This document shows positions 36,598 through 44,231 of a DNA stretch of 64,000 nt, piece after piece (within the stretch, counting starts at the first letter, position 1; every line of letters starts with the position of its first letter). A model generated the notes under the pieces. The model was not told the origin of the DNA. It saw only the letters and a list, made by a program, of their open reading frames with translations, and did no database searches. The DNA comes from Streptomyces tendae (GTDB lineage Bacteria > Actinomycetota > Actinomycetes > Streptomycetales > Streptomycetaceae): the NCBI RefSeq assembly GCF_014650435.1, contig NZ_BMUY01000003.1:620001-684000 (forward strand), written 5' to 3'. The position numbers and the translations under genes were made by a program.

Positions 36598-37608
36598 GTG
36601 CGATACATCAAACTCGGAACGACCGGACTGGAAGTCTCCGCCATCGCCCTCGGCTGCATGAGCTTCGGCGAGCCTGACCGGGGCGGCGAGCCCTGGTCGC
36701 TGGGTGCGGACCCCAGTCGGGAGATCATCCAGCAGGCCCTCGAGGGCGGCGTCAACTTCCTCGACACGGCCAACGGGTACAGCGCCGGAAGCAGCGAGGA
36801 GATCGTCGGACAGGCGGTCAGGGACTTCGCCCGGCGCGAGGAGGTCGTCCTCTCCACCAAGGTCTGGATGCGGATGCGCCCCGGCCCGAACGGCGCCGGG
36901 CTGTCCCGCAAGGCGATCTTCGCCGAGCTCGACGCCTCCCTGAAGCGACTGGGGACGGACTACATCGACCTGTACCAGATCCACCGCTGGGACTACGACA
37001 CCCCGATCGAGGAAACCCTCGAGGCGCTGCACGACGTGGTCAGGTCCGGGAAGGTCCGCTACCTCGGAGCCTCCTCCATGTACGCCTGGCAGTTCGCCAA
37101 GGCCCTGTACCTGGCCGACCTGAACGGCTGGACCCGGTTCGTGTCGATGCAGGACCACTACAACCTCATCCACCGGGAGGCGGAGCGCGAGATGCTCCCG
37201 CTCTGCGCCGACCAGGGCATCGGCGTGATCCCGTGGAGCCCGCTGGCGCGGGGCAGGCTGACGCGGGCCCGGGACACCGCCACGGCGCGTGCCGGGACCG
37301 ACGAGGGCGGCAGGATCCTCTACCGCGACGAGGACCAGGCGGTGGCCGAACGCGTCCAGGAGATCGCGGGCAGGCGGGGTCTGTCCCCGGCGCAGGTCGC
37401 CCTGGCCTGGGTCATGCGCCACCCGGTGGTGACCTCGCCCATCGTCGGGGTCACCAAGCCGGCCCAGCTGGCCGACGCGATCGCCGCGGTGGACGTCGAA
37501 CTCGACGAGGACGAGGCCGCCTACCTGGAGGAGCCCTACCAGCCGCACGAGGCCGCCTACCTGGAGGAGTCCTTCTACAAGGCACGCCCCGTGGCCGGCT
37601 CCCGGTAG
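36598..37608 (+). CDS. Aldo/keto reductase
   Basis: NADPH-dependent carbonyl reductase of the AKR superfamily, 336 residues, TIM barrel. The catalytic tetrad is recognisable: Asp in FLDTANGYSAGSSEEIVG, Tyr of the same segment, Lys in VVLSTKVW, His in LYQIHRWD. Cofactor residues lie in IPWSPLARGRL and SPIVGVTKPAQL. The GTG start at 36598 begins MRYIKLGTTGLEV; no ribosome site fits, but TAGGTT (36585-36590) sits eight bases ahead, so a leaderless message is likely. The end contains a short duplication: EAAYLEEPYQPHEAAYLEE, where relatives have only one copy. Its 3' end overlaps the convergent SUKH gene by 34 bases. Confidence 0.9.
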   Translation: MRYIKLGTTGLEVSAIALGCMSFGEPDRGGEPWSLGADPSREIIQQALEGGVNFLDTANGYSAGSSEEIVGQAVRDFARREEVVLSTKVWMRMRPGPNGAGLSRKAIFAELDASLKRLGTDYIDLYQIHRWDYDTPIEETLEALHDVVRSGKVRYLGASSMYAWQFAKALYLADLNGWTRFVSMQDHYNLIHREAEREMLPLCADQGIGVIPWSPLARGRLTRARDTATARAGTDEGGRILYRDEDQAVAERVQEIAGRRGLSPAQVALAWVMRHPVVTSPIVGVTKPAQLADAIAAVDVELDEDEAAYLEEPYQPHEAAYLEESFYKARPVAGSR

Positions 37609-38279
37609 TCCGGGCCGCCGCCGGCCACCGCCTCCAACCGCCCGGCCCGGCGCAGTGCCCAGAGGGTGAGGGCGAGGGCGGAGACGTCCGCCACCAGGGG
37701 GTGGAGGGTGCCGTCGGGGGTCCTCCAGGTCAGGACGGTGCCCGTCGTGCCGTCGACGACCACGTGGGCGCCGTCCGCCAGCCGTCCCAGGCGTACGAGG
37801 TGGTCCGCGCCGGGCGGGGCCGGGTGGTCCGGGTGCTCCTCGCAGTACTCCGCGAGCGTCGGCAGCGGCAGGTCGCCCGCGTCGAGGCGGAAGGGGTGGG
37901 CGTCCTCGGGCAGGCCCGTGTCGTGCAGGAGGCGGCGGGTGGGCTCGTGGGTGAGGGTTCTCGGGAAGTCGAGGTCCTCGAAGCGTGTCACGCGGTGGCG
38001 GCCGAACTCCCGGTCCAGGAAGCGGGGCGGCAGGTCGCGGGAGGTCCCCGGCTCAGCGCGGTGGGTCATTGCCAGCAGCAGGCAGCTCATCAGGGTGGAG
38101 GTGTTCCACAGGGACGGGCGCTCGCCGCTCGCCTGTGGTCGCCGGGTGGCGCCGCGGGTCCACGACGGGTCCTCCACGGACGTCGCGAGGCGGACGCGGG
38201 AGACCAGCGAGAGGGGCGGCGTGCGGACGTCCGTCGCCGCGTCCCGCGTGGTCGTCGTACCGCCGGTGACCGCGTGCAT
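37575..38279 (-). CDS. SUKH-4-type immunity protein, without a nearby toxin
   Basis: A 234-residue protein whose middle matches the SUKH-4 (SMI1/KNR4-related) immunity family: FEDLDFPRTLTHEPTRRLL, then LDAGDLPLPTLAEYCEEHP and LVRLGRLADGAHVVVDG, and VSALALTLWALRRAGR. Such proteins neutralise polymorphic toxins. Its start is well supported by GGGGGAG five bases before ATG 38279, so the 65-residue N-terminal extension is probably genuine. Both flanks are metabolic genes and I see no deaminase or nuclease toxin, so it is either an orphan remnant or protects against a toxin from elsewhere. Domain assignment is from motif memory. Confidence 0.7.
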   Translation of the reverse strand: MHAVTGGTTTTRDAATDVRTPPLSLVSRVRLATSVEDPSWTRGATRRPQASGERPSLWNTSTLMSCLLLAMTHRAEPGTSRDLPPRFLDREFGRHRVTRFEDLDFPRTLTHEPTRRLLHDTGLPEDAHPFRLDAGDLPLPTLAEYCEEHPDHPAPPGADHLVRLGRLADGAHVVVDGTTGTVLTWRTPDGTLHPLVADVSALALTLWALRRAGRLEAVAGGGPDYREPATGRAL

Positions 38280-38450
38280 GTCTCCCCCGAGAAAGTATGG
38301 CCGTCCGTGTGCCGACGGCTGTCGTTCGCGCTCCTTCGGAGACTACGCGCCACCACTGACAACGCCCCTGCGCACGGACCCCGTTCGCCCCGTAGGACGC
38401 GCCCGGCGCCCCACGCGTTGCCTCACGCGCGCGAGCGGCGCGACATCCGC

Positions 38451-40772
38451 TCAGTGACCGGTCGCCACCGCCGCCTGCGGCCGGATCGGGAGCCGGTTCA
38501 CCGGACGTCCCGTGGCCGCGCGCACCGCGGAGGCGACGGCCGCCGGGGACGCCACCACCGGGGCCGCGCTGACGGCCTTGGCGCCGAAGGGCGCGACCAC
38601 GTCCCGCTCCTCCACGAGCTTCACGATCCGGATGTCCGGGGCGTCCAGCGCGGTCGGCAGGGCGTAGCCGGTCAGGTCGGGGTGGCGGATCAGACCGCGC
38701 GGGGTGCGGAGGTTCTCCGTGAGCGCGATGCCGACGCCCTGCGTGACGCCCGCCTCGATCCGGGCGGTCAGCTGCGCCGGGTTCAGCACCCGGCCGACGT
38801 CCTGGGCGACGGCCAGCTCCACCACCCGTACCGAGCCGATCTCGATGTCCACGTCCACGACCGCGCGGATCGCGCAGAAGGCCATGCCGACGAACGCGTC
38901 GCCCTGCCCGGCCTCGTCCAGCGGCTCGGTCGGGTGCGGGCGGCACTGGGCGGTGGCCCACAGTTCCTTGCCGTCCAGCGCTTCGGCGACCGTCGTCGAC
39001 AGGACGCCGTCGTAGGAGGTGATCTTGCCGTCGGCGATCTGGAGCAGCTCCGTGGACATGCCGAACTGGTGCGCCAGCGGCTGGAGGAGCTGGGTGCGGA
39101 CCATCTTGGCCGCCCGCTCCACCGCACCGCCCGACACCCAGGTGTGCCGGCCCCGGCAGCCCGCGCCGGCCGGCGGCTGGTCGGTGTCGACGGGCGCCAC
39201 CTGCACCTCGTCGACGCCGAGGGTGTCCTGCACGATCTGCCGGGCCAGCGTGGTGAAGCCCTGGCCGGTCTCGACGGCCGCGCACAGCACGGTCGCCACG
39301 CCGTCCTGGACCTTCACGGTGGCCGTGGAGACCTCGTCCGCGCCCTCGGCGCCCAGCATGTGCACCATGCCGATGCCGTAGCCGACGCCCCGGCGCACCG
39401 CGCCCGGTTCGCCCGCGCCCTCGGGGCCGCCTGGCAGCAGCCACTCGTCCTCGGGCGTGTCCTTGGGGAGGGCCGGGAGCGGGAAGTCGCGGACGGCCTG
39501 GAGGAGTTCGGCGACCGGCGCCGGGCAGGTGACGGTCTGGCCGGTGGGCAGCACGTCGCCGGTGGCCAGGACGTTGCGCAGCCGCACCTCGGCCGGGTCC
39601 AGGCCGAGTTTCTTGGCGACCTTGTCCATCTGCGCCTCGTACGCGGCGCACGCCTGCATGGCGCCCTCGCCGCGCACATGGCCGGAGGGCGGGTTGTTGG
39701 TGCGCACCGCCCAGCCCTCGATGAAGGCGTTCGGGACGACGTAGGGGCCGCAGGCGAAGGCCACCGCCGCGGCCAGGGCGTCGGACGAGGTGTCGGCGTA
39801 CGCGCCCGCGTCGAGCAGGATCTGCGCCTCGACCTTCACGACCCGGCCCTCGGCGTCCGCGTGGTGGCGGTAGCGCAGGAGGGTGGGGTGGCGGTGGGTG
39901 TGGCCGAGGAAGGACTCCTCGCGCGTGGCGGTCAGTTTCACCGGGCAGCCGGTCTTCAGCGCGAGCAGGCCGAGCGGGAGCTGGAAGCCCTGGTCCTCGC
40001 GGTCGGCGGTGGCCCCCGGCACCCCGGTGACGACGATCTTCACCTGTTCGGGCGGCAGGCCGTAGCACGCGGCGGCGGTGTCGCGGTCGCCGTGCGGGTC
40101 GGTGGAGGCCAGGTACAGCTCCACGCCGCCGTCGGGACGCGGTACGGCAAGACCCGCCTCGGCCCCTATGGGCGCCGGGTCCTGACGGCCGATGCGGTAC
40201 AGGCCCTCGACGACGATCTCGCCGGCCGCCTCCGGGTCGCCGTGGCGCAGCGGGATGTGCCGGATCAGGTTGCCGTCGGGGTGCAGCGGCTCGGCCTCGA
40301 ATGCCTGCTCCGGATCGGTGACCGGATCGAGCACCTCGTACTCGACGATTACGGCGGCGGCGGCCATCCGGGCGGTGTCCGGGTGGTCGGCGGCGACGGC
40401 GGCGAGCGGCTCGCCGTGGTGGCGTACGACCTCGGAGGCGAAGACCGGCCGGTCGGCGTGGCCGCCGCGGCCGTGCAGCGGGGTGCCGGGCACGTCCTCG
40501 TGCGTGACGACGGCCCGTACGCCGGGCATCTCGCGCGCGTGGGTGGTGTCGATGGACACGATGCGCGCGTGCGGGTGCGGTGAGCGCAGGACGGCCGCCC
40601 ACAGCAGGCCCTCGGCCCACAGGTCGGCGGCGTAGGGGAAGGTGCCCTCGGTCTTGGCGCGGGCGTCGGCCGGCGGCAGGGAGGCGCCGAGGCCGTGCGG
40701 GATCGGCTCGGGGGCCGGGGTCGCCGCCTCGGCGGTTCCCTCGGCCTCCGCAGTAGCGGCGTCGTTGCTCAC
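38451..40772 (-). CDS. Molybdenum hydroxylase catalytic subunit (xanthine dehydrogenase family), divergent
   Basis: A 773-residue subunit of the XDH/CO-dehydrogenase/aldehyde oxidase family, which should bind molybdopterin. Domain one begins IPHGLGASLPPADARAKTEG; the segment RSPHPHARIVSIDT and the rest of the two-domain layout are clear. But three usual active-site motifs are altered: the GGxFGG loop is replaced by GATADREDQGF, RGFGxPQ reads RGEGAMQ, and the GVGE segment with the catalytic Glu reads AKAVSAAPVV. The GTG start at 40772 overlaps the iron-sulfur subunit stop by four bases. So the cofactor or the substrate may be unusual, and xanthine should not be assumed. Confidence 0.83.
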   Translation of the reverse strand: MSNDAATAEAEGTAEAATPAPEPIPHGLGASLPPADARAKTEGTFPYAADLWAEGLLWAAVLRSPHPHARIVSIDTTHAREMPGVRAVVTHEDVPGTPLHGRGGHADRPVFASEVVRHHGEPLAAVAADHPDTARMAAAAVIVEYEVLDPVTDPEQAFEAEPLHPDGNLIRHIPLRHGDPEAAGEIVVEGLYRIGRQDPAPIGAEAGLAVPRPDGGVELYLASTDPHGDRDTAAACYGLPPEQVKIVVTGVPGATADREDQGFQLPLGLLALKTGCPVKLTATREESFLGHTHRHPTLLRYRHHADAEGRVVKVEAQILLDAGAYADTSSDALAAAVAFACGPYVVPNAFIEGWAVRTNNPPSGHVRGEGAMQACAAYEAQMDKVAKKLGLDPAEVRLRNVLATGDVLPTGQTVTCPAPVAELLQAVRDFPLPALPKDTPEDEWLLPGGPEGAGEPGAVRRGVGYGIGMVHMLGAEGADEVSTATVKVQDGVATVLCAAVETGQGFTTLARQIVQDTLGVDEVQVAPVDTDQPPAGAGCRGRHTWVSGGAVERAAKMVRTQLLQPLAHQFGMSTELLQIADGKITSYDGVLSTTVAEALDGKELWATAQCRPHPTEPLDEAGQGDAFVGMAFCAIRAVVDVDIEIGSVRVVELAVAQDVGRVLNPAQLTARIEAGVTQGVGIALTENLRTPRGLIRHPDLTGYALPTALDAPDIRIVKLVEERDVVAPFGAKAVSAAPVVASPAAVASAVRAATGRPVNRLPIRPQAAVATGH

Positions 40773-43075
40773 GCGTGGCCTCCGTCCCGGCCGTGGGTGC
40801 CGTGGTCGCCGTGGTCGTCGTACGGCGGCTGGTCGTGCGGTCCCGGCGCGTCCTGCGCGCCGGGCGGTGGCGGGGAGTCGAACGCCGCCGGGTTGACGCC
40901 GCCCGCGCCGGGCCCGGCCTGGTGCGGGATGCGGGGTTCCGCGGAGTCGGCGCCCGTCTGCGCGTCGGCGTCGGCGTGCGCCTCGCGTTCGGCGACGACC
41001 TCCTGGACGGCCTCCAGGACGCCCCGGTAGCCGGAGCAGCGGCACAGGTTGCCGCACAGCGCCTGGCGGGCCTCCAGTTCGGTCGGGGCCGGGTTGCCCT
41101 CCAGGAGGTTGTGCACGGTCATCGCCATGCCCGGCACGCAGAAGCCGCACTGCACCGCGCCGCGCCGGGCGAGCGCACGCTGCACGTCCGACGGCTGTCC
41201 GTCGGCGGCCAGGCCCTCCACGGTGCGCACCTCGCTGCCCGCCGCGGTCACGGACGGGACCAGGCAGGAGGCGACGAGACGCCCGTCGACCTGCACGTTG
41301 CAGGCGCCGCACTCGCCCTGCGAGCAGCCGTCCTTGGCGCCGGCCAGACCGAGCCGTTCACGCAGCACGTACAGCAGCGACTCGCCGATCCAGGCGTCGG
41401 TGACGGGCCGGTCGGCGCCGTTGACGCGCAGCACGTAGGAGGCGAGGGGGTGTTCCTCCCGCGGGCCGGCGGGGGCCGCCGGTTCCGGGGCGCCGTCGGG
41501 GTCGGGGGCGGCCTCGGTGGCGCCCGCGTCGGTCTCGGCTCCGTCCGCGACGGTACGGGCGTCGGCCGCGTCCGCCGGCCCGGTCCCCTGACCGGCCGGA
41601 CCGGACACCTCGGCCGCACTGCTCCGGGGGCCGTCGGCCGGCACCGGGCGCGGCCCTGCCGCGGGTGCCTGTCCGTGCTCCCGGCCGGGCTCGGGCATAC
41701 GCTCCCGGGCGGCGCCCGGTGCCGGGCCCGTCACGGGCCCTTCAGCGTCCTCCGAGTGGGCCCCGGCGCTCGCCTCCTCGGCGGGACCCGCCGAGCGCCC
41801 TGCCGGGCCCTCAGCGGCCTCCTCGGCCCCACGGGGCCCGTCGGTCACCGCTACGGCGGGGTCCGCGGAGTCTGCGGGCGCGTGCGGGTACGGGCCGTCG
41901 GCGGGGTGGGAGCCGTCCGGGCCCGCGCCCGCCTCTCCCCCGTGCCGGCTCGCGTCGGCGCCGGCGGCCAACGCGTCCGCGGGTACGGTCGGGTGCGGTC
42001 CGTGCGGGCCGACGGCGGAGTCCGGTCCGTGGTCCGCATCGGCACCGGGACCGGAGTCGAGCCCGTGCCCGTGCTCGTGTCCGCTGGCGGTCGAGCCGTA
42101 TTCGGGCCCTCCCACGCCGGGGCCGTGCCCGTACGCGGGGCCGGTCGGGTGCTGGCTGTGCGGGCCGGCGGCGGGGCCGGGGCCGCCGACGGTTGATTCG
42201 GATTCGTGGCCGGTACCGACGCCGGCACCGGAGTCGGGCCCCTGCCCGTGCTCGTGTTCGGTCGCGGTCGAGCCGTAGCCGGGTCCGCCCACGCCGGGAC
42301 CGGGCCCGTGCGCGCTCCCGGCGGGCCGTTCCTCGTCGGCAGGTGCGGTGGGCACGGCGCCCTCGCCCCACGGCTGGCCCGTCGGCTGCGTCGCCCAGGG
42401 TGCGGGAGCGCCGCCGGGGAGGGTGGCCGGAGCGCCGGCGCCCCACTGCTCGGCCAGGGACGAGGTGGTGAACTCGCCCGATTCGTCCGGCAGGTCGCCG
42501 TCGGCCACGGGGATGGACCACTGCCCGGTCACGTCCTGGCCGGGGGCGGGCCTGGCCGCCGCGGCATCGGTCTCGGCCTGCGACGCCTGCGAGAAGTCCC
42601 ACTGTGCGGTGTCGCCCGGCCGGTAGCCGAACCGGTCGTCCTGACCGGCGTTCACGTCGTAGGGCGCCGCCGCGCCGTACGGGTCCTGCTGGGCCGCGTA
42701 GTCCCCGTACCCCTGGTGGGCGGCGTGGTCCTGACCGGCGTCCGGGACCTGCCACTGGGTGCCGTCCACGGGCGCGGACGGGGCCGTCGGCACCGCCCAG
42801 GAACCGGTGGCGGCCGGGTCGGTGCCCGCAGTGGTGGCGGGCGCGACGGTGATCTGGGGTGGCACGTAGCCGTGTCCGGGCGCGGCGAGCGGGCTCTCGG
42901 AGGAGGCGAGGAGCGCGTCCACGCCGCCTTCGGGGAGCTTCACGAAGGCGGTGGCGCCGTCGTCGTAGTCGCCCTGGGGCAGCGGGTCCCAGCGTCCGCC
43001 GCCCGAGGGCGCGCCCCCGGTGTGCCGGTCGCCGTACTGATCGCCGTACTCGTCGCCGTGCTGGTCGTCGGTCAC
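40769..43075 (-). CDS. Molybdenum hydroxylase [2Fe-2S] subunit with a very long disordered N-terminus
   Basis: A 768-residue protein; a normal subunit of this kind has about 160-200. Only the last 230 residues are the iron-sulfur domains: from about residue 540, YVLRVNGADRPVTDAWIGES, then Cys-rich GCSQGECGACNVQVDG (plant-ferredoxin cluster) and QCGFCVPGMAMTVHNLL with LCGNLCRCSGYRG (second cluster). The first 540 residues are Pro/Gly/Ala/His/Asp-rich and look disordered, with two imperfect copies of a segment of about 50 residues near 255-305 and 308-355 (each has GPGVGGP, YGSTA, HEHG, and DSG). The GTG start at 43075 has GGGGAGGG and the four-base overlap with the FAD subunit, so the long form appears real. 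Confidence 0.83.
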   Translation of the reverse strand: MTDDQHGDEYGDQYGDRHTGGAPSGGGRWDPLPQGDYDDGATAFVKLPEGGVDALLASSESPLAAPGHGYVPPQITVAPATTAGTDPAATGSWAVPTAPSAPVDGTQWQVPDAGQDHAAHQGYGDYAAQQDPYGAAAPYDVNAGQDDRFGYRPGDTAQWDFSQASQAETDAAAARPAPGQDVTGQWSIPVADGDLPDESGEFTTSSLAEQWGAGAPATLPGGAPAPWATQPTGQPWGEGAVPTAPADEERPAGSAHGPGPGVGGPGYGSTATEHEHGQGPDSGAGVGTGHESESTVGGPGPAAGPHSQHPTGPAYGHGPGVGGPEYGSTASGHEHGHGLDSGPGADADHGPDSAVGPHGPHPTVPADALAAGADASRHGGEAGAGPDGSHPADGPYPHAPADSADPAVAVTDGPRGAEEAAEGPAGRSAGPAEEASAGAHSEDAEGPVTGPAPGAARERMPEPGREHGQAPAAGPRPVPADGPRSSAAEVSGPAGQGTGPADAADARTVADGAETDAGATEAAPDPDGAPEPAAPAGPREEHPLASYVLRVNGADRPVTDAWIGESLLYVLRERLGLAGAKDGCSQGECGACNVQVDGRLVASCLVPSVTAAGSEVRTVEGLAADGQPSDVQRALARRGAVQCGFCVPGMAMTVHNLLEGNPAPTELEARQALCGNLCRCSGYRGVLEAVQEVVAEREAHADADAQTGADSAEPRIPHQAGPGAGGVNPAAFDSPPPPGAQDAPGPHDQPPYDDHGDHGTHGRDGGHA

Positions 43076-43965
43076 GACAGTGCCCTCCCCAGTGCTCGTC
43101 GGGCCAGCGCGGCGACGGTGCGCCGCAGGTGCAGTACGGCGGGCGGAAGCTGCGCCACGGAGCCGTCCTCGTCCGGGGCCGCGTCGGGGATGCAGGCCGC
43201 GGCGACGTACTCGCCGAAGCCGTGCAGCGCCTCCGGGACGACGGCGCGGCCGTTGTCCCAGTCGATGAGCGAGGCCACCCACTGCTCGGCCTCCAGGGGC
43301 CGCAGCGGCATCGGCGCGATGGCGCCCACCGCGCAGCGCACGCCGCGCCGGGCGGGGTCGAGGACCAGTGCCACGGACGCCGTCGCGCGGCCGGGTCCGG
43401 TGCGGCCGGTCGCCTTCAGGAAGACCTGCGGCGCGTGCAGCAGCGGCACGCGCACGTAGCCGATGAGTTCTCCCGCGCGGAGCATCTCCATGCCCGCAAG
43501 CAGGTGCGAGACCGGCATCTCCCGGCGGGCCCCGTCCGGGCCCGCGATGATCAGCGTCGCCTCCAGGGCGGCCAGCACCGGCAGCGCGTCCCCGGTGGGG
43601 GCGGCCGAGGCGATGTTGCCGCCGAGGGTTCCGGCGTTGCGGATCTGCGGCGGACCTGCGGCCCGCGCGGCGGCGGCGAGCGCCGGGATGAGCGCGGCGA
43701 AGTCGGGGCGGCCCATGCGGGCGTGGGTGAGGCCCGCGCCGAGCAGCGCGTGCCCGTCCTGGTACTGCCAGCCGCGGATCTCGCTGATCCGGCCGAGGCC
43801 CACCAGCGCGGCGGGCCTGAGCTGGCCGGAGTTGACGGCCGCCATCAGGTCGGTGCCGCCCGCGACCGGAACGGCCGCGGGCATCGCGGTGAGCGCCGCC
43901 ACGGCCTCGTCCAGTGTCGTGGGCAGCGTGACGGCCTGCGCCGCCTGCGGTGCGTGCGTGGTCAA
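43072..43965 (-). CDS. Molybdenum hydroxylase FAD subunit
   Basis: A 297-residue flavin subunit of the same enzyme. FAD-binding PCMH features are PVAGGTDLMAAVNSG, HALLGAGLTH and RNAGTLGGNIASAAPTGD, followed by a C-terminal CO_deh_flav_C-type region. The TTG start at 43965 begins MTTHAPQAAQ; AAGGGG lies about eight bases before it. The gene is first in the operon FAD-FeS-Mo, with four-base overlaps between all three. It should pass electrons from the iron-sulfur centres to NAD or another acceptor. Confidence 0.87.
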   Translation of the reverse strand: MTTHAPQAAQAVTLPTTLDEAVAALTAMPAAVPVAGGTDLMAAVNSGQLRPAALVGLGRISEIRGWQYQDGHALLGAGLTHARMGRPDFAALIPALAAAARAAGPPQIRNAGTLGGNIASAAPTGDALPVLAALEATLIIAGPDGARREMPVSHLLAGMEMLRAGELIGYVRVPLLHAPQVFLKATGRTGPGRATASVALVLDPARRGVRCAVGAIAPMPLRPLEAEQWVASLIDWDNGRAVVPEALHGFGEYVAAACIPDAAPDEDGSVAQLPPAVLHLRRTVAALARRALGRALS

Positions 43966-44231
43966 ACCGACTGCCCCTTCCCGCTGTCCCACCTGGTCCC
44001 GCCCATGTGGCCGTACGGTACGACCTGACAGGGCGGACGTGGCAACTCTGGCACATCTTTGCAGGGCCCGAACGCAGGGGTCCGCTAGGAGGCATTCGCC
44101 CACCTCGCCGGAGAGATGGTCCGTTTTCGTACGGGATCTCCGACGATCGGAGTTACGCGCGATGCGCACGAGTTGCCACTCTTGGGTGACGTTTAGGGGC
44201 GTTTCCCTTGCTTGCTCACACCGTCGCGCGC
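43966..44231. other. Promoter region of the molybdenum hydroxylase operon
   Basis: 266 bp upstream of the TTG start. The GC content dips around 44040-44210. No regulator or operator of known type is recognised, and no gene. Confidence 0.4.

Noticed and set aside
37233..40583. An 1116-codon plus-strand frame over the molybdenum hydroxylase gene
   Set aside because: Antisense shadow of a clear family member; no domain pattern of its own.
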